Positions 42,701-54,385 of a DNA stretch of 64,000 nt are shown piece by piece. A model generated the notes under the pieces. The model did no database searches. It saw only the letters and a program-made list of their open reading frames with translations, and was not told the origin of the DNA. Made by a program: the position numbers and the translations under genes. The DNA is from Pseudeuparius sepicola (taxonomy: Eukaryota; Arthropoda; Insecta; Coleoptera; Anthribidae). The stretch is taken from positions 125,241,373-125,305,372 of the forward strand of contig OY987299.1 in NCBI GenBank assembly GCA_963920635.1. Direction: 5' to 3'. Position 1 is the stretch's first letter, and each line of letters begins with the position of its first letter.

Positions 42701-43233
42701 TTACGAAATATAAATGAAAACTAACCTCAGTAGGTATACTGTAAATATTGACGAGGATCGGCAGCGTGAAAGACCGAATAGAAACCGTATCAGGGCGTGG
42801 GTCAACAACGAAAATCCTCGAGTACGTTGCAACACTGATTTATTTCGCACAAGGTGAATGGTGAATACAATAAATACACAAACCCGAACGTGGCCAACGG
42901 GAACGGCTTCCAGCCACCCGGACCGTCTAAACTCGCGGATCTCCCGTAAGCAGAGTTTACCCCTCTGTGTCTCAGGCTCCACTGTCCAATACTGTCCATG
43001 TCCATAATAGCCCATTCCGGGTTCCCTATTCTGTGGTTCGGGGGAGAATTCCCCTTTACAGCGCTCACGCGTCGGTGCGAGCGGCACCAATACTCTTGGA
43101 CTTTGGACGGCACGACTCCCACCCAGAGGCCATAATAACACCTGGGCGGTTCCCCTCCGCCAGGACACTCGCGCACTAGACACAAACTTGTTTCTGAAAT
43201 ATAAACTAAGACGTTTAAAAACACTTTAAACAT
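42701..43233 (-). other. GC-rich segment with overlapping minus frames
   Basis: Two overlapping minus frames (160 and 143 codons) cover a GC-rich stretch. Neither shows a recognisable domain. The shorter, hydrophilic one is rich in Trp, Gly and Arg. A TATAAAGACAGG string on the minus strand near 43338 could be a promoter of an LTR or of a gene. A solo LTR or non-coding RNA are as likely as protein; left unassigned. Confidence 0.3.
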
Positions 43234-43399
43234 TTAAAACTTCTCAAAACCCAAGCTGCCGCTATCAATTATGTGACAAATTACATATAACGTCGGACTA
43301 AGATGTGATTTTTGTGCGCCAGGGCCTGTCTTTATAGTAGGCCTTGTGTGGTGTTCTTTCGTACTAAGCTTGTGATCCGAAGGAAGTGAATATCAGTTT

Positions 43400-45179
43400 A
43401 GTTTGAAGGTGGTGGGGAGAAAACAAAAGAACAGATCAGTGGTCTTAGATGTATCCCTAACCTAAAATTGTTTTCTTGTTTTTGTTGGTGAACCTATCAA
43501 CTATTTATTTTTATATGCATACATTGACACCTCTAAACTATTTATTTTTATATAAGTAATCGGTATTGGCACTTCTAACCTATTTAACTTTTGTTTGTAA
43601 ACGCTAAGAACTTCTTAATAATTGTCATTTTATGTCAAAAATGACTTTGAAGGTTATAAGTACTCGTAAAGCTGGCATGAATACACTTCCAACCCGTCTA
43701 TAGTTCATCACGTTAGATTTCTTCTTTTATTCAAAATTGACGGAAATATCAACAACAGAATCTGGAAATGCAACCGTCAACAACTTTGAATAAAAAACCC
43801 CAGGAAGGATTAAATTTGGGCTTAACCACAGCCGACTCTAGGAGAAACCCTGAAGCCACATGGCTTGCGGGTCTGCGCGGCGTGGCCTGTCACTCCCTGT
43901 CAGTTGATATTACAAGAAATATACCAGAATTAATTTGTGTAGTGCGGGTAGTGCTATCGTCGCCAAATTGCTACGACGAGGCAGTGTGTCTCTGGGTGGA
44001 AACAGACAGCCCGAAGTGCTGGCGACAGCTTTTTTATAAATTTGTTTTGTTTCTGCAAAAGTGAAACATTTCTATAAAAGTTCTAAGTGAAGAATCGGGC
44101 CTTTACTATTCCAAGCCTCAAGATATCTAGAATCGCCGAGAGATGCTAGAACTTAGTTATATACCTGGCTGTAAGTAAAGTCGCAATAATAACTTGAAGT
44201 AGCTAGGTTTTCTTTGCTTGACGGCAGGCGGTAGGTAGACTTGTATTCGTTTTGGGCTTTCCAAAGGACGAAAATTTAAAAATGAAATGATTACGGGCCA
44301 ATTGCATAGACAAACTAAAGTACCCTTTAAAATTAACATTGTTTAATATCGTTGCAATAGTTTATTTTCCTAATTTTAAAGTCAAAATATATTTTAGTTG
44401 AATGTATTATGAAATTGACCCTATCACATTTCAATCACAAGAGATATTATTCTCCTTCACAACATGCAGTTCTCTGTTCGCTTGTTGTTTGTATTTTTAT
44501 GAAAAATTAACCATAAGGGAAGATAGGTAATCATCATTTGCCTGACGGCGCACTTTGCGAAAAATTCTCACAAAAATTCGACTTACACCAAAATGTAGTT
44601 CCCAAATTTACCACCATATTTGTGGTAAATGTACCTATCCACACCAGGAATCGTACTTATTATTACTTATATTATATTATGTGTATATTTTATTACTTGT
44701 TACTGCTTTTATTGTCTGTTAAACAAACCTACCTACTTACTTAGATAGGTACCCAGGTATTGAAACAAAGGTCACAAATGTATCTAATAATAGGTAATTA
44801 AAAAGAGGGTTGAACATTTATTAGAAAAGATAAACTAAGCCAAAGTGCTCTAGACTGCATAGACCCGTTGAACCGTCCCGCTGCGGCGTTGCCACATGTT
44901 TGCACAGGGCTTGTAAAGTTTGAGAAGGTTGTGAAACTACATAAGGAGAAAATGGCCATTTTTTTTATTATTTTAGATAGTTTTTGACAGCCTTCAAATT
45001 ATCCAATTGTAACCTCAAAAAATAACAAGAAAAACTTTGTGTGGTAGGAATAACAAAAAATTGTTTAGATTAGTAGCAACAGTCCAGACATTTTACTTAT
45101 ACGATTGTTATAATAAATATGCCAATAAGTACTTTCGGTCACACTCTAAAGTTAGAGTTGGTAGTAGTGGTAGTAGTAA
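43400..45179. other. Spacer without recognised gene
   Basis: Contains short frames only. A GTAGTAGTGGTAGTAGTA microsatellite at 45160-45178 abuts the LINE 3' end. Confidence 0.4.
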
Positions 45180-46081
45180 CATGCTTTATTTAGCCTGGTA
45201 TGGCTACTAAATACAATTACATATATACAGAGTTTATAATGTAACAATTATTCAAATAAATAAATTCTTCTTGCCTTAATATTTAAATTAAATTATTAGT
45301 CAAATTGCATCATTCTGAATAACAAGGTAGGTAATACTTTTTTAATAATGTTTTAAATTTTTTTAAATTTCTTTCACTTTTTAATTTATCTGGCATTTTA
45401 TTATACTCGATTAACCCTTTTTGAAATACAGACTTATAACAAATATGCTTATTAAAATTTTGTATATGAAAATCACTAAAAGATCTTGCAGAATAATTAT
45501 GATGTTTGAAATTGAAAGTAATATACCTATGTAAGCAAACTGAAACTGGAAGTAAATTATGTTTTAATTTAAATATGAATATAAATACTAGAAATTTTGT
45601 TAAATTTTTTATATTCAACCATTGTAATTTGTTGAGCATATAATTTATTTTAGTGTATTTGTTTAAATTTAGAATCACTCTCATAGCTTTATTTTGTAAT
45701 ATTTGTAATTTTGAAAAAAATTACTCTTCTGCAGTATATAAAATTGTTGAACAATATAAAAAAATGTGGAAAAATTATGGTATTATATATAATTTTTTTT
45801 TAATAAAGACTCAGATCTGCACTAATGCGCTTTAAGTAACCAACTTTTGATGCAATTTTTGAAATCAGATATTCAAAGTGCAAGTCAAATTTTAATTTCA
45901 TATCAACATAAATACCTAAATATTTGATAGAACCAACAACTTCTATAATTTCACCTTCAATCCTAATCTTTAAAGTAAAATCACAATTATTGTTTCTTCT
46001 TAAACTAATTGCTTTCGTTTTATTTACATTCAGTTTCAACCAGTTAGATAACAAATTTATATCAGAATTTATATTTTGCAA
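45180..46081 (-). mobile_element. Non-LTR retrotransposon (LINE) 3' fragment
   Basis: Minus-strand frames at 45800-46081 and 45310-45684 carry the C-terminal part of a LINE reverse transcriptase, 5'-truncated. The low-coordinate end carries an AAATAAAGCATG tail next to a GTA microsatellite, probably the element's 3' end. Confidence 0.75.
45310..46081 (-). pseudogene. LINE reverse transcriptase C-terminus (broken)
   Basis: The upstream piece (46081-45800) has NWLKLNVNKTKAISL followed by IKYLGIYVDMKLKFDLHFEYL, the thumb-adjacent block seen in jockey/CR1-type reverse transcriptases. The second piece (45684-45310) is the basic C-terminal tail with RSFSDFHIQNF and KGLIEYNKMPDKLK, typical of the end of such ORFs. 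A frameshift and stops lie between the pieces, and the catalytic domain is absent, so it is a dead 5'-truncated copy. The clade is not certain. Confidence 0.75.
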
Positions 46082-46894
46082 AATGGAGCAAAAAAATGTC
46101 TAGGTACCCCTCATCTTTGGGGTAAGTTGGCACAGTGGTCCCAAGTAACCGCATTGTGTTTTTCTGTTTATAATTTTAGTTAAAATCATTTTTCAGGTGC
46201 CCTTTCTTAAAAAAAAAACGCCAAGATCTCACAAAAGAAAAGTTGTTCGTCGGTAAGTATTTGAATCGAGCTATAGAAGATGTAAAGAACGCGGTTTGTC
46301 TATCAGAAGAACAAATCCTTTGAATATAATATGTCTGTCCTGTATCAATAAGTGATATTCTTGAAGTTTTGAAAATTATTAACATAAATAGAGGACAATA
46401 TTCATTTCAGGAACTTGGAGACCAACTGGCTTCAGCAAGTAGTCTAGTTCGTTTTTAAAATTAATGGACTATTTTTGTTTTCTTTTGTATTTCTCTAGAT
46501 GCTAGGTATGTGGAACTAGGAACTGTAACTTTAGAAATAGGTTCTATTAAGTTTTTTATGAATATTTTTTGTTTAAGTATTTGGTATCGAACCATATATT
46601 TTTATTTTTTACAATAAATGAATTTCTTAAGTTTTATTTGATTTATTTTAACCTACAAATATTCGAGTTTTAAAGAAAATAAACTATCAAAACAATTTTA
46701 TTATTAATTATTTCTGTCCCATGTTGCCCTAGGATGGGTAAACATTACCCCAATACGGGGTAACTTGGGAAAATCATTAAATATATTAAATACAAATTTT
46801 CCTACTGTGAATATATAGACTTGTTCTACTTTAATTTAAAATATTAACCGAAAAGTGTCCCAAATATCTCCATTTTACGGAACCTAATGCTCTG
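46082..46894. other. Spacer without recognised gene
   Basis: Facing strings CATCTTTGGGGTAAGTTGGCA (46110) and CCCCAATACGGGGTAACTTGG (46749) hint at a decayed transposon. No gene supported. Confidence 0.35.
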
Positions 46895-47210
46895 GACGCT
46901 GCTAATGGCGCCTAAATCTAAAAACCAAAAATAATTGCATGGTCTACAAATCGGAAATGAGCGCAATAATTATGGTAAAACAACCGCCGAAAATTCGACT
47001 CATAGTGACTATAAATTCAATGACAGTTTCGGCAGGCGTTCTAACAACTAATTAAAATCCATCTGCTCGCGACTCTTCAATTACACCCCAATTAGGGTGC
47101 TTATATAACAATGTTACACCGGCGCAATTATTTCTATACGGGCACTGAGCGGCTCCATAATTAAATTTTGGGTATAAATTGTGAAACTGCCGGAATCTGG
47201 GTAGCAGTGT
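46895..47210 (+). promoter_or_regulatory. Promoter of OBP gene 1 (duplicated with gene 2)
   Basis: TATAAA at 47173-47178 and a GCAGTG initiator at about 47206. Upstream, about 300 bp is shared with 51475-51780, including GGAAATGAGCGCAATAATTAT, CTAATTAAAATCCATCTG, ATTACACCCCAATTA and ATGTTACACCGG. Several short AT-rich blocks (CAATTAGGGTG, CAATTATTTCTA) also recur in front of gene 3, so they are candidate shared control elements. Confidence 0.75.
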
Positions 47211-47241
47211 AGTCACGAACTGTTTAATCAACGCACGAAAA

Positions 47242-48350
47242 ATGGTTGGCAAAATTGTGTTGGTGTTTCTGGCCTTTGGTGCTACCGCAATCAGGGTAGG
47301 TTAATTTAATTAAATTCTCGCCTGTATAAAACACAACTAGAAACACAACTTTTTCAACGTTCAGAAACCAAATAAAAACTACATAAAGTACGTCCTGGAA
47401 TGAGGTCGGTGGTCGGTATTTATTTACGAATTGGATGTTGAACGAGTTTTTTTTCAGTGAATTTTTTAATTGCCAAGTTGTAGATATTATGGCGACAAAA
47501 ATAAATTAATACATACATAGCGCGTAATCATTTAGGGACACGATGGAAGCACGCGAACAATTCTGAGGGCTAGTACGAGGCAGGGGCGCATTAAGGACGA
47601 ATTTGTATAATATAAAATATTAAAATAATATGCCCCAGTATTAAGAACCTTAAAAACAAACTTTTATGACACACCTAGTAATTCACTTACCTGCAAATTT
47701 CTACTATTAACACAAATCGTAGCTCCAACAATTCATAAACAGCGAAAGAATTATATCGGAAAAAAATTAAGGTCCACTTGCAACTCAATACACCTCTGTA
47801 AGAAATACGACGGTCACGTGCGTATCACTCTCTAGCCATGCACCAACTTGTGTTTATGTTTCACTTGCGTTTAGTTTGAATAGAGTTTAGATAATGAATT
47901 TTTACAGGGAGGCTTGACTCCAGAACAAAAGGAAACACTGTTTGGTATCCATAAAGAATGTTCAAAGACAACCGGTGTGACTGATGAACAATACGAAGCT
48001 CATATGAATGGACAATTTTCAAATGATCCCCAATCGAAAGAGCATGCCCTTTGCTTTGCCAAAACTCTTAATATGATGACGGAAGATGGTAAGGGTTACA
48101 AACTGTATGGTATTACGTCTTCATTTTGCAAGATATTTTAAATCTGATTTTTGAGTTTTACATATTTATATTATTATTATTACCTATAGGTAAGCTGAAA
48201 CTGGATGTCATCAAGGCCCAACTGGTGCCTATGGTAGGAGATAGCAAAGCCGCTGAAATGATGGACAAGTGTGCCAAGGAGATGGGAACTCCCCAAGAAA
48301 CGGCTTTTGAAGTTTCAAAATGCATGTACGAAGAACAAGAACATCATTAA
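47242..48350 (+). CDS. Minus-C odorant-binding protein, gene 1
   Basis: Three exons: 47242-47295, 47908-48088 and 48190-48350, all GT-AG, phases 0 and 1; 131 aa. Exon 1 encodes a signal peptide (MVGKIVLVFLAFGATA). The mature protein is small, helical and secreted, with four cysteines spaced C-x30-C-x38-C-x16-C. It thus lacks C2 and C5 of classical PBP/GOBP proteins, as in the beetle Minus-C group. Such proteins bind hydrophobic ligands in sensillar lymph or hemolymph. TATAAA lies 69 nt before the ATG, and AATAAA is at 48438. It is closest to gene 2 (identical signal peptide and nearly identical exon 2). Intron 1 is enlarged to 612 nt by a transposon. The ligand is unknown; a carrier role outside olfaction is equally possible. 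Confidence 0.95.
47512..47890 (+). mobile_element. Repeat family A copy inserted in OBP1 intron 1
   Basis: Matches 2416-2846 with a missing left end and an internal deletion of about 60 bp. The corresponding intron of gene 2 (51864-52078) is uninterrupted, giving an empty site at AAATTAATAGATAA. The insertion ends only 17 nt before exon 2. Confidence 0.85.
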
Positions 48351-48443
48351 ATTGGGACTCAACTAAACAAAACAATATTATGATTGACCCTTGAAATGCG
48401 ACCTGTTTGTATAGATTTAAGATATATTAAAATAGGGAATAAA

Positions 48444-49828
48444 TGTATAGTAAAGCATGCGCATACTTTATTTTTCTCGTATTTTCTACCAAACCCCCTG
48501 TATATGTATTATACGAGATATTATACTATTCAGGAATTTCAAAATCATAAAAATTACTGTGTTTTTTACACACTGATTTATTACAAAATTGAGGAGTAGC
48601 ATAGAAAAATTTCAGTTCCAAATAAAAGAAAATTTGAAAAAAAAAAAACTTTGACGCCCTGTATATCGAAAACCGTTAGCATTTCGATACATGTTAATAG
48701 GAAAAAATCTCCTTTTTTGAAATTTTCTAGCAGTTTTTAAAGTATTGCTGATAAAGTTTGGGCCACCAACAGGGATAGGTATTGGTAAAGTACCTCAAAA
48801 ACTATTGAGTTTTGCATAATGCATATTAGGATTAAATTTACTCCTTACCTCCTCGCCTATCACATCTCCAAAGGAATGTATCGAATTACCAGGAACCCTG
48901 TATATACAGTATGTTTCACTTCAAGTCGAGACAATTCATTATTTTTTTACGGGTTGACCGATTTTCAAAAACTTTTTTTAAAAATATAGTACTCCGAAAG
49001 GTCTACATTTTGACACTATTTTTTTTCAGATTCGTCTTTTCCACGACCTACTACGATCAAAATGAAACCCCCAAAAACTGCAAAACTACATTAGGCGTTT
49101 TTTTTTAGGAAAAATGAATAACACAGTCGTATTATACCCGAAAAAACATATACGCAGATCCACGGTCATAGATTATACAAAATAGCTTCAAACGTAGCAA
49201 AAATACGGTTTTTCGGAGTGCCCAGTACAAACATCGAGAGATATTTTTTAAAATTATTTCTTTGCAGTTTGATTAGGGCTCACATAAGCCATCAATTCCC
49301 ACGATTTCATGGCCCTGCTTTATACAAAAATCGAAAAAAACGTTTAATTTCTTGGTGTTTTTATTTACATTTATTTTACACTTTTAACTTATGCCTATTA
49401 AAAAATATATATTAATTGCTGCCGCAAATGGCAACGAAGACAAAGAAATAGTAATTGCCCCCGTCCCCCGCACAAGCATGTGTTTGCTTCTGGGGTACTC
49501 CTAGTTTGGAGTATTGTGAGGGTGAGAATTATTATTATTTTTTTATTTATTATTTAGTAATAATAGTAGATAACAATTTAGTAATACGAAGTTCATTAAA
49601 AAATATTTGAAAATTGATTGGTATCTACGTATCCAGGGTGCTTTTTATTGAAAATACTTACTAAAATTTAATAGAGTTTGTTTTTTTAATAGGCATAATT
49701 AAGTTAAAAGTGTAGAAAAAATGTAAAAAACACCAAGAAAAAAAACCAGTTTTGTCGATTCTTGTATTTTTATTGTGAAGAGATTTTGAAGACAGGGCCA
49801 TGAAATCGTGGGAATCGATGTTTGTACA
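48444..49828. other. Transposon debris between OBP1 and OBP2
   Basis: 49280-49410 and 49680-49825 are inverted repeats (TTCCCACGATTTCATGGCCCTG and its complement region). Between them lies a unit (49425-49560) that recurs reversed at 57820-57945. Strings ending CCTGTATA occur at 48490, 48658 and 48895. No coding exon. Confidence 0.6.
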
Positions 49829-50165
49829 TACAGGGTGGGCCAAATAACTGGACACTTTTAAAGGGACGGAGATAGACGAAAACTGATATCTGTGTCTGAG
49901 GTTAATTTTTTATGATAAACTAATGGCGAAAACCGCAAATCGATATCTGCCACCGTTCTTGAGTTACAGGGCGTTTTTCAAAAATGTGCGTTTTCGAAAA
50001 GTGGCCGTAACTTTTTTCGGGTTGAAAATTTTGTGTTTCCGTAATAACATTCCTTTTTTACACTTTTTTTTTACGTAGAATCCAATGCTGCTACTATATA
50101 TTTTTTTCAAGTCAGTGGTTTAAGAGTTACCGGTAAAAAATATTTTTTAAATGGAACACCCTGTA
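49829..50165. mobile_element. TACAGGGTG-type MITE
   Basis: 337 bp from TACAGGGTGGGCC to GGAACACCCTGTA. No ORF. The superfamily is not determined; the flanks give no clear duplication. Confidence 0.7.
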
Positions 50166-50189
50166 TATTTTTGCATTTTTTAACAGAGC

Positions 50190-50400
50190 AAAATATTACC
50201 ATTCCAAAAATATGCAACACGTAATGATTTACTCCTTTATTTATTACAGGTGCAAAAATCCCTCTTTCTTTGTTAATAGGTATTCTTGCGGCTTGACATT
50301 CTAGGTTAGAGTTTCCACGTTCGATACTTTCATTATGTCGCTACCTAAATGTCGAATTTTGTGGGGTGATGAAGAAATAGGAAGTTCACATAACCAACAA
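50190..50400 (+). mobile_element. Fragment related to the hAT element at 20349-21885
   Basis: Shares the order TTTATTATTACAGGT, AAAAATC, GGCTTGAC, TAGGTTAGA, TTTCCAC, TTCGATACTT and ATAGGAAGTT with 21430-21580. Ends not defined. Confidence 0.6.
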
Positions 50401-50495
50401 TCACACCCCTCTCACCCCTTCTAGTAGCTGGAGAAGACGCCGAAGTCTCCTACATCTCACCGCTACTAACTAATATCAATTGGATGGAACCCGTA

Positions 50496-50575
50496 TCTCC
50501 GGTAACTTAGTTGGTTAAGTTCCTACGGCCACAGTAGCAGGCCCGGGTTCGAGTCCCGGCTGGAGTGCTTTTTTT
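50496..50575 (+). repeat. tRNA-like sequence (SINE head or tRNA pseudogene)
   Basis: About 71 nt can be folded as acceptor (TCTCCGG/CTGGAGT, first pair mismatched), a perfect D stem ACTT/AAGT with AGTTGGTT loop, an anticodon stem with one mismatch, and a perfect T arm CCGGG-TTCGAGT-CCCGG. A T-run terminator follows at 50569. The anticodon loop GGCCACA lacks the invariant T at position 33, so a working tRNA is unlikely. Confidence 0.6.
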
Positions 50576-51474
50576 CAATAATTGATATCCTTTACCTGAA
50601 ATCTTTCTTTATCCTGTTTTAAAAAAAAAAATGTACAATGATGAAGCTTATAATTTTTCTAACGCTGATTGGACGAAATACCTAATCCGAGAGGACTACT
50701 TCGAATAAGAAATCAATAAGAAAACAATAATAAAATTCGTACAATTTAAAAAATAATACATTTTTTCTCCGACACCCTGTACATTAGGAAAATTGGTACA
50801 AGGTGGTTTTAAGTGATCCTAAATTAAAATCAGTCATCACTTTTTTTCTAATAGGAAAACAAAACTTTTTACGAAGAAAAATTTTTTCGTAAATTTAGAA
50901 AATTAAGAAAACTGTCCTGTAGACCGTAACATTGAACTATGAATATTTTTTTTGCAGGAGTTTGCTGTATAAACTAAGAATGGGTTGTTTTCCTAAGCAA
51001 ATTTCAGATTTCTTTTTTTAAAGGAAAACTTTTTATGAAGATATTTTTCGTAAATTGGAAAATTATCTCTCCGACACATAGGTACCGAACTCTCAACAAT
51101 TAACAATTATTTTGCACGTTTATTAAAATATACCTCTTATTTACTCTTATTTACCAATACATTGCACCCTTTCTATAATACCACTCCGGCCGAAAATAAA
51201 AATCCTCCATCCTCACTTATTTACTCTTCGAAGGTAAGGCGTAAAGCCCTTATCAAATTTGGCTCTGAATGCGAGGGAACCGTCGTAACCGAAAAAGTTA
51301 TTTGCATTCCCGGATTAAATTCCGAATGTGTAGCGAAAGTGATATCGCAGCGTAGATGCTTCTAAAGCATGATCGGAAATTCACTGGGAAAGGAAACTCT
51401 ATATGGAAAATGAGAAAGAGAAATATCTATGTATTCATGACCACTGAAAAAAATCGACAAAACGTCTTAAGAAA
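50576..51474. other. Spacer without recognised gene
   Basis: Frame 51162-51365 has no domain. AT-rich transposon-like sequence. Confidence 0.4.
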
Positions 51475-51780
51475 CTAATGGCGCCGAACCAAAAAAATGC
51501 ATGGTCAACAAATAGGAAATGAGCGCAATAATTATAGTAAAAAATAGCCGAAAATTCGATTCATCGTGACTGTCAATGACAATTTCGGCAAGCGTCGTTC
51601 TAACAACTAATTAAAATCCATCTGCTATCTGGTCCCGACTGTTCAATTACACCCCAATTATTTTGTTTAACAATGTTACACCGGCCCAATTATTTCTATA
51701 CCTGCTGTACCGCATGGCTCCGTAATTAAATCTTGGGTATAAATAATTGTGAAACTGCCAGAATCTCGGTAGCAGTGTAG
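51475..51780 (+). promoter_or_regulatory. Promoter of OBP gene 2
   Basis: TATAAA at 51738-51743, initiator GCAGTG near 51774. The upstream 260 bp is a diverged copy of the gene 1 promoter, showing that the duplication included control sequence. Confidence 0.75.
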
Positions 51781-51809
51781 TTGCGAACTGTTTAATCGAC
51801 ACACGAAAA

Positions 51810-52515
51810 ATGGTTGGCAAAATTGTGTTGGTGTTTCTGGCCTTTGGTGCTACCGCAATCAGGGTAGGTTAATTTAACTAAATTTTCGCATGAAGCATAA
51901 CTTTTTCAACGTTCAGAAATCAAATAAAAACTACCTGAAGTAGATGCTAGAATGAGCTTCGTTGTCCGTATTTATTTACGAATTGGATGTTGAACGAGTT
52001 CCTTTCAGTGAATTTTTTAATTGCCAAGTAGGTATTAATCGCGACAAAACTAAATTAATAGATAACGAATTTTTATAGGGGGACCTGACTCCAGAACAAA
52101 AGGAAAAACTGTTTAGCATCCATAAAGAATGTTCAAAGACAACTGGTGTGACTGATGAACAATACGAAGCTACTATGAATGGACAATTTTCAGATGATCC
52201 CCAATCCAAAGAACATGCCTTCTGTTTTGCCAAAGCTCTTCATATCATGACTGAAGACGGTAAGGGTTACAAATTGTATGTTATTACCTACCTCTTCATT
52301 TTGGAAGATATTTTAAATCTGATTTTTGCCTTTTATAAATTTATATTATTATTATTATAGGTAAGCTGCAAGTGGATATCATCAAGGCCAAACTGGTACC
52401 TATGGTAGGAGATAGCAAGGCCGCTGAAATTGTAGACAAGTGTGGCAAGGAGATGGGAACTCCCCAAGAGACGGCTTTTGAAGCTTCAAAATGCATGTAC
52501 GACGAACATCTTTAA
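51810..52515 (+). CDS. Minus-C odorant-binding protein, gene 2
   Basis: Exons 51810-51863, 52079-52259 and 52361-52515; GT-AG, phases 0 and 1; 129 aa. The signal peptide is identical to gene 1. The mature part has four cysteines in the same Minus-C spacing (HKEC, HAFCF, DKCGK, SKCMY). It differs from gene 1 at scattered positions (for example LFSIHKEC for LFGIHKEC, and a shorter C-terminus). The intron positions are the same, intron 1 is 215 nt, and it represents the pre-insertion state of gene 1. A probable weak poly(A) signal AATAGA lies near 52598; no AATAAA is seen close by. Soluble secreted carrier of small hydrophobic molecules by family. A recent tandem duplicate of gene 1 about 4.5 kb away. 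Confidence 0.95.
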
Positions 52516-52619
52516 ATGGGGTTCAACTAAACAAAATAATATGATTCACGCTTGAAATTTGACCTGCTTGTATAGATTTCCGATTTGTTAAAATAGGGAA
52601 TAGATGTGTAGTAAAATGT

Positions 52620-54385
52620 ATAACGAAGTTCGTTATTGTTTTTTTATTAGAATGGAAAATGGAACGTACTTTTCATCTTTTTTGACGACCGCACCGCCCT
52701 GAATAGTTTTTATTATAAATATTTAGGTAGAACTAAATTACAAATTTTCAAGCCAGAGAGTCGTTTATTTATAATACCGTTATCAAATTTGTTATTTCCA
52801 AGCTTTCTCAAAAGAAGGAAAAAAATACTTACAATTAACTATTGGAATAATTATTATTAATACATTATTCTTTCAGATTTATAGGAGTACAAATAAATGG
52901 CCAAACAAGTAGTTAATACCGCGTTAATATGCGGTTTTGTAGAAATTTGTAAAACAAAAAATTTGTACTAAATGTTTTTAACAATAATTATAATGAGCAT
53001 TTACAGTTCACCGTGGAAAAAGAATTTAATAACTCTAGGTTTATCTTTTCTCGACACTAAAATTATTAGAAAAAATGATAACTTACTAATTACTGATTGG
53101 TAGACATTAAACCTATTAACTCAGAAAGATACATTAACTGCTTTTCTTATCACATAGCAATAGAACGAAAATTAATATTATTTTAGCTTTAAAAATATAA
53201 TTGAAAACCAGATACCTACAGTACGAATCTATTTGCCGCACTGTTTGAAACCAAGAGAGTTTCTTGCCGCTTATACATATTTAAAGTACCAAGTTGTACA
53301 CAGCTTACATAATTTTCTGTCAGGTGGTTCGTAGTTAGTAAAACGTTATTATTTTGTTAAATATTCCGTTTTTTCTATACCCAACTATTTACAGAGACAG
53401 TTTGTCATTCATTTACTATTATTAATTTACCATTATTGATTTACTATTATTGATTTTCTATTACTACCACGAATTTGTTGCGGATAATACACTTTTTGGT
53501 TGTGTATAAAGAGTAGGTATTTAAATAAAATGTAAAAACTTGTCTATTGTGTTGATTTTTTATTAAAAAATTTTGGGAGCAGCATAGAAAAATTTCAGTT
53601 AAAATGCAAGAGGTGTCCACAAAACACAAAATATTATTATTAGAACTTACAATAATTTAATAATGGAAATTTATAAAAAAAAACTATAATAAAATCCCAG
53701 AATTACATTTATTGAAATTATTACAGGACCTAACATATTATTTTAAATTTATGTCGTTATTGGTTTTTATTTTAACAGTATCTGCAATAATCTGACAGTA
53801 CTGTATACATTCAGGGCCACAGTATTTTCTTTGGTAATAGCTAGGCTTTGTCAAAATAAAAAATAGACCCCGCCGCGACATTTTAATTTTTTGTACACGG
53901 ATATTATTTAACTTTTTTTAACTTAACTTTTAAATTTTAGACCTAGAAATAAATGATAAACATGAAAGTTGTAGAAATTTCCTAGCGATCAGAAAAACAA
54001 TTGGATGTCGAATTTATAAAGACGCAGACAAAAATATGTTTTTTTTAATGGATCACCCCGTATAATATTGGATATTTGAAACCTAGATGAAATTGCTAGT
54101 GCAATGATATGTGTTATATTTCTACTCGAACCGTTTGCCCGTTTACAGCCGTATTTAACTTTTTTTAATCAAGATTGCTATATGTAAATCATAAGGTCAG
54201 TTGGTTGCATCAAATAAAAAACATATTATTTTGTTTAGATCTGAAAAATTACAACTTTCATATATTTTTTTCTATAGGTTTAAAATTTAAAGAGTTAAGG
54301 AGTGAGCAATCTATAAATAATAACCCTGTACAAGTGTGTTAAATATCACAAGACACAGAAAAAGTTTCTAAATACTTGCTCGATC
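52620..54385. other. Spacer without recognised gene
   Basis: A short string near 53580 (GCAGCATAGAAAAATTTCAG) also occurs near 48597, 3' of gene 1; either duplicated OBP flank or a shared repeat. No exon seen. Confidence 0.4.

Noticed and set aside
42701..43233. Protein gene of 143-160 residues on the minus strand
   Set aside because: Two frames overlap in GC-rich DNA where stops are rare; composition is odd and no family is recognised. Kept only as an unassigned segment.
47914..48141. OBP exon 2 as a stand-alone small protein
   Set aside because: The frame reads through the donor at 48089 into intron; with exons 1 and 3 it forms a normal three-exon OBP.
50496..50566. Functional tRNA gene
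   Set aside because: D and T arms fit, but position 33 is G, one anticodon-stem pair and the first acceptor pair are mismatched. More likely a SINE head or pseudogene.
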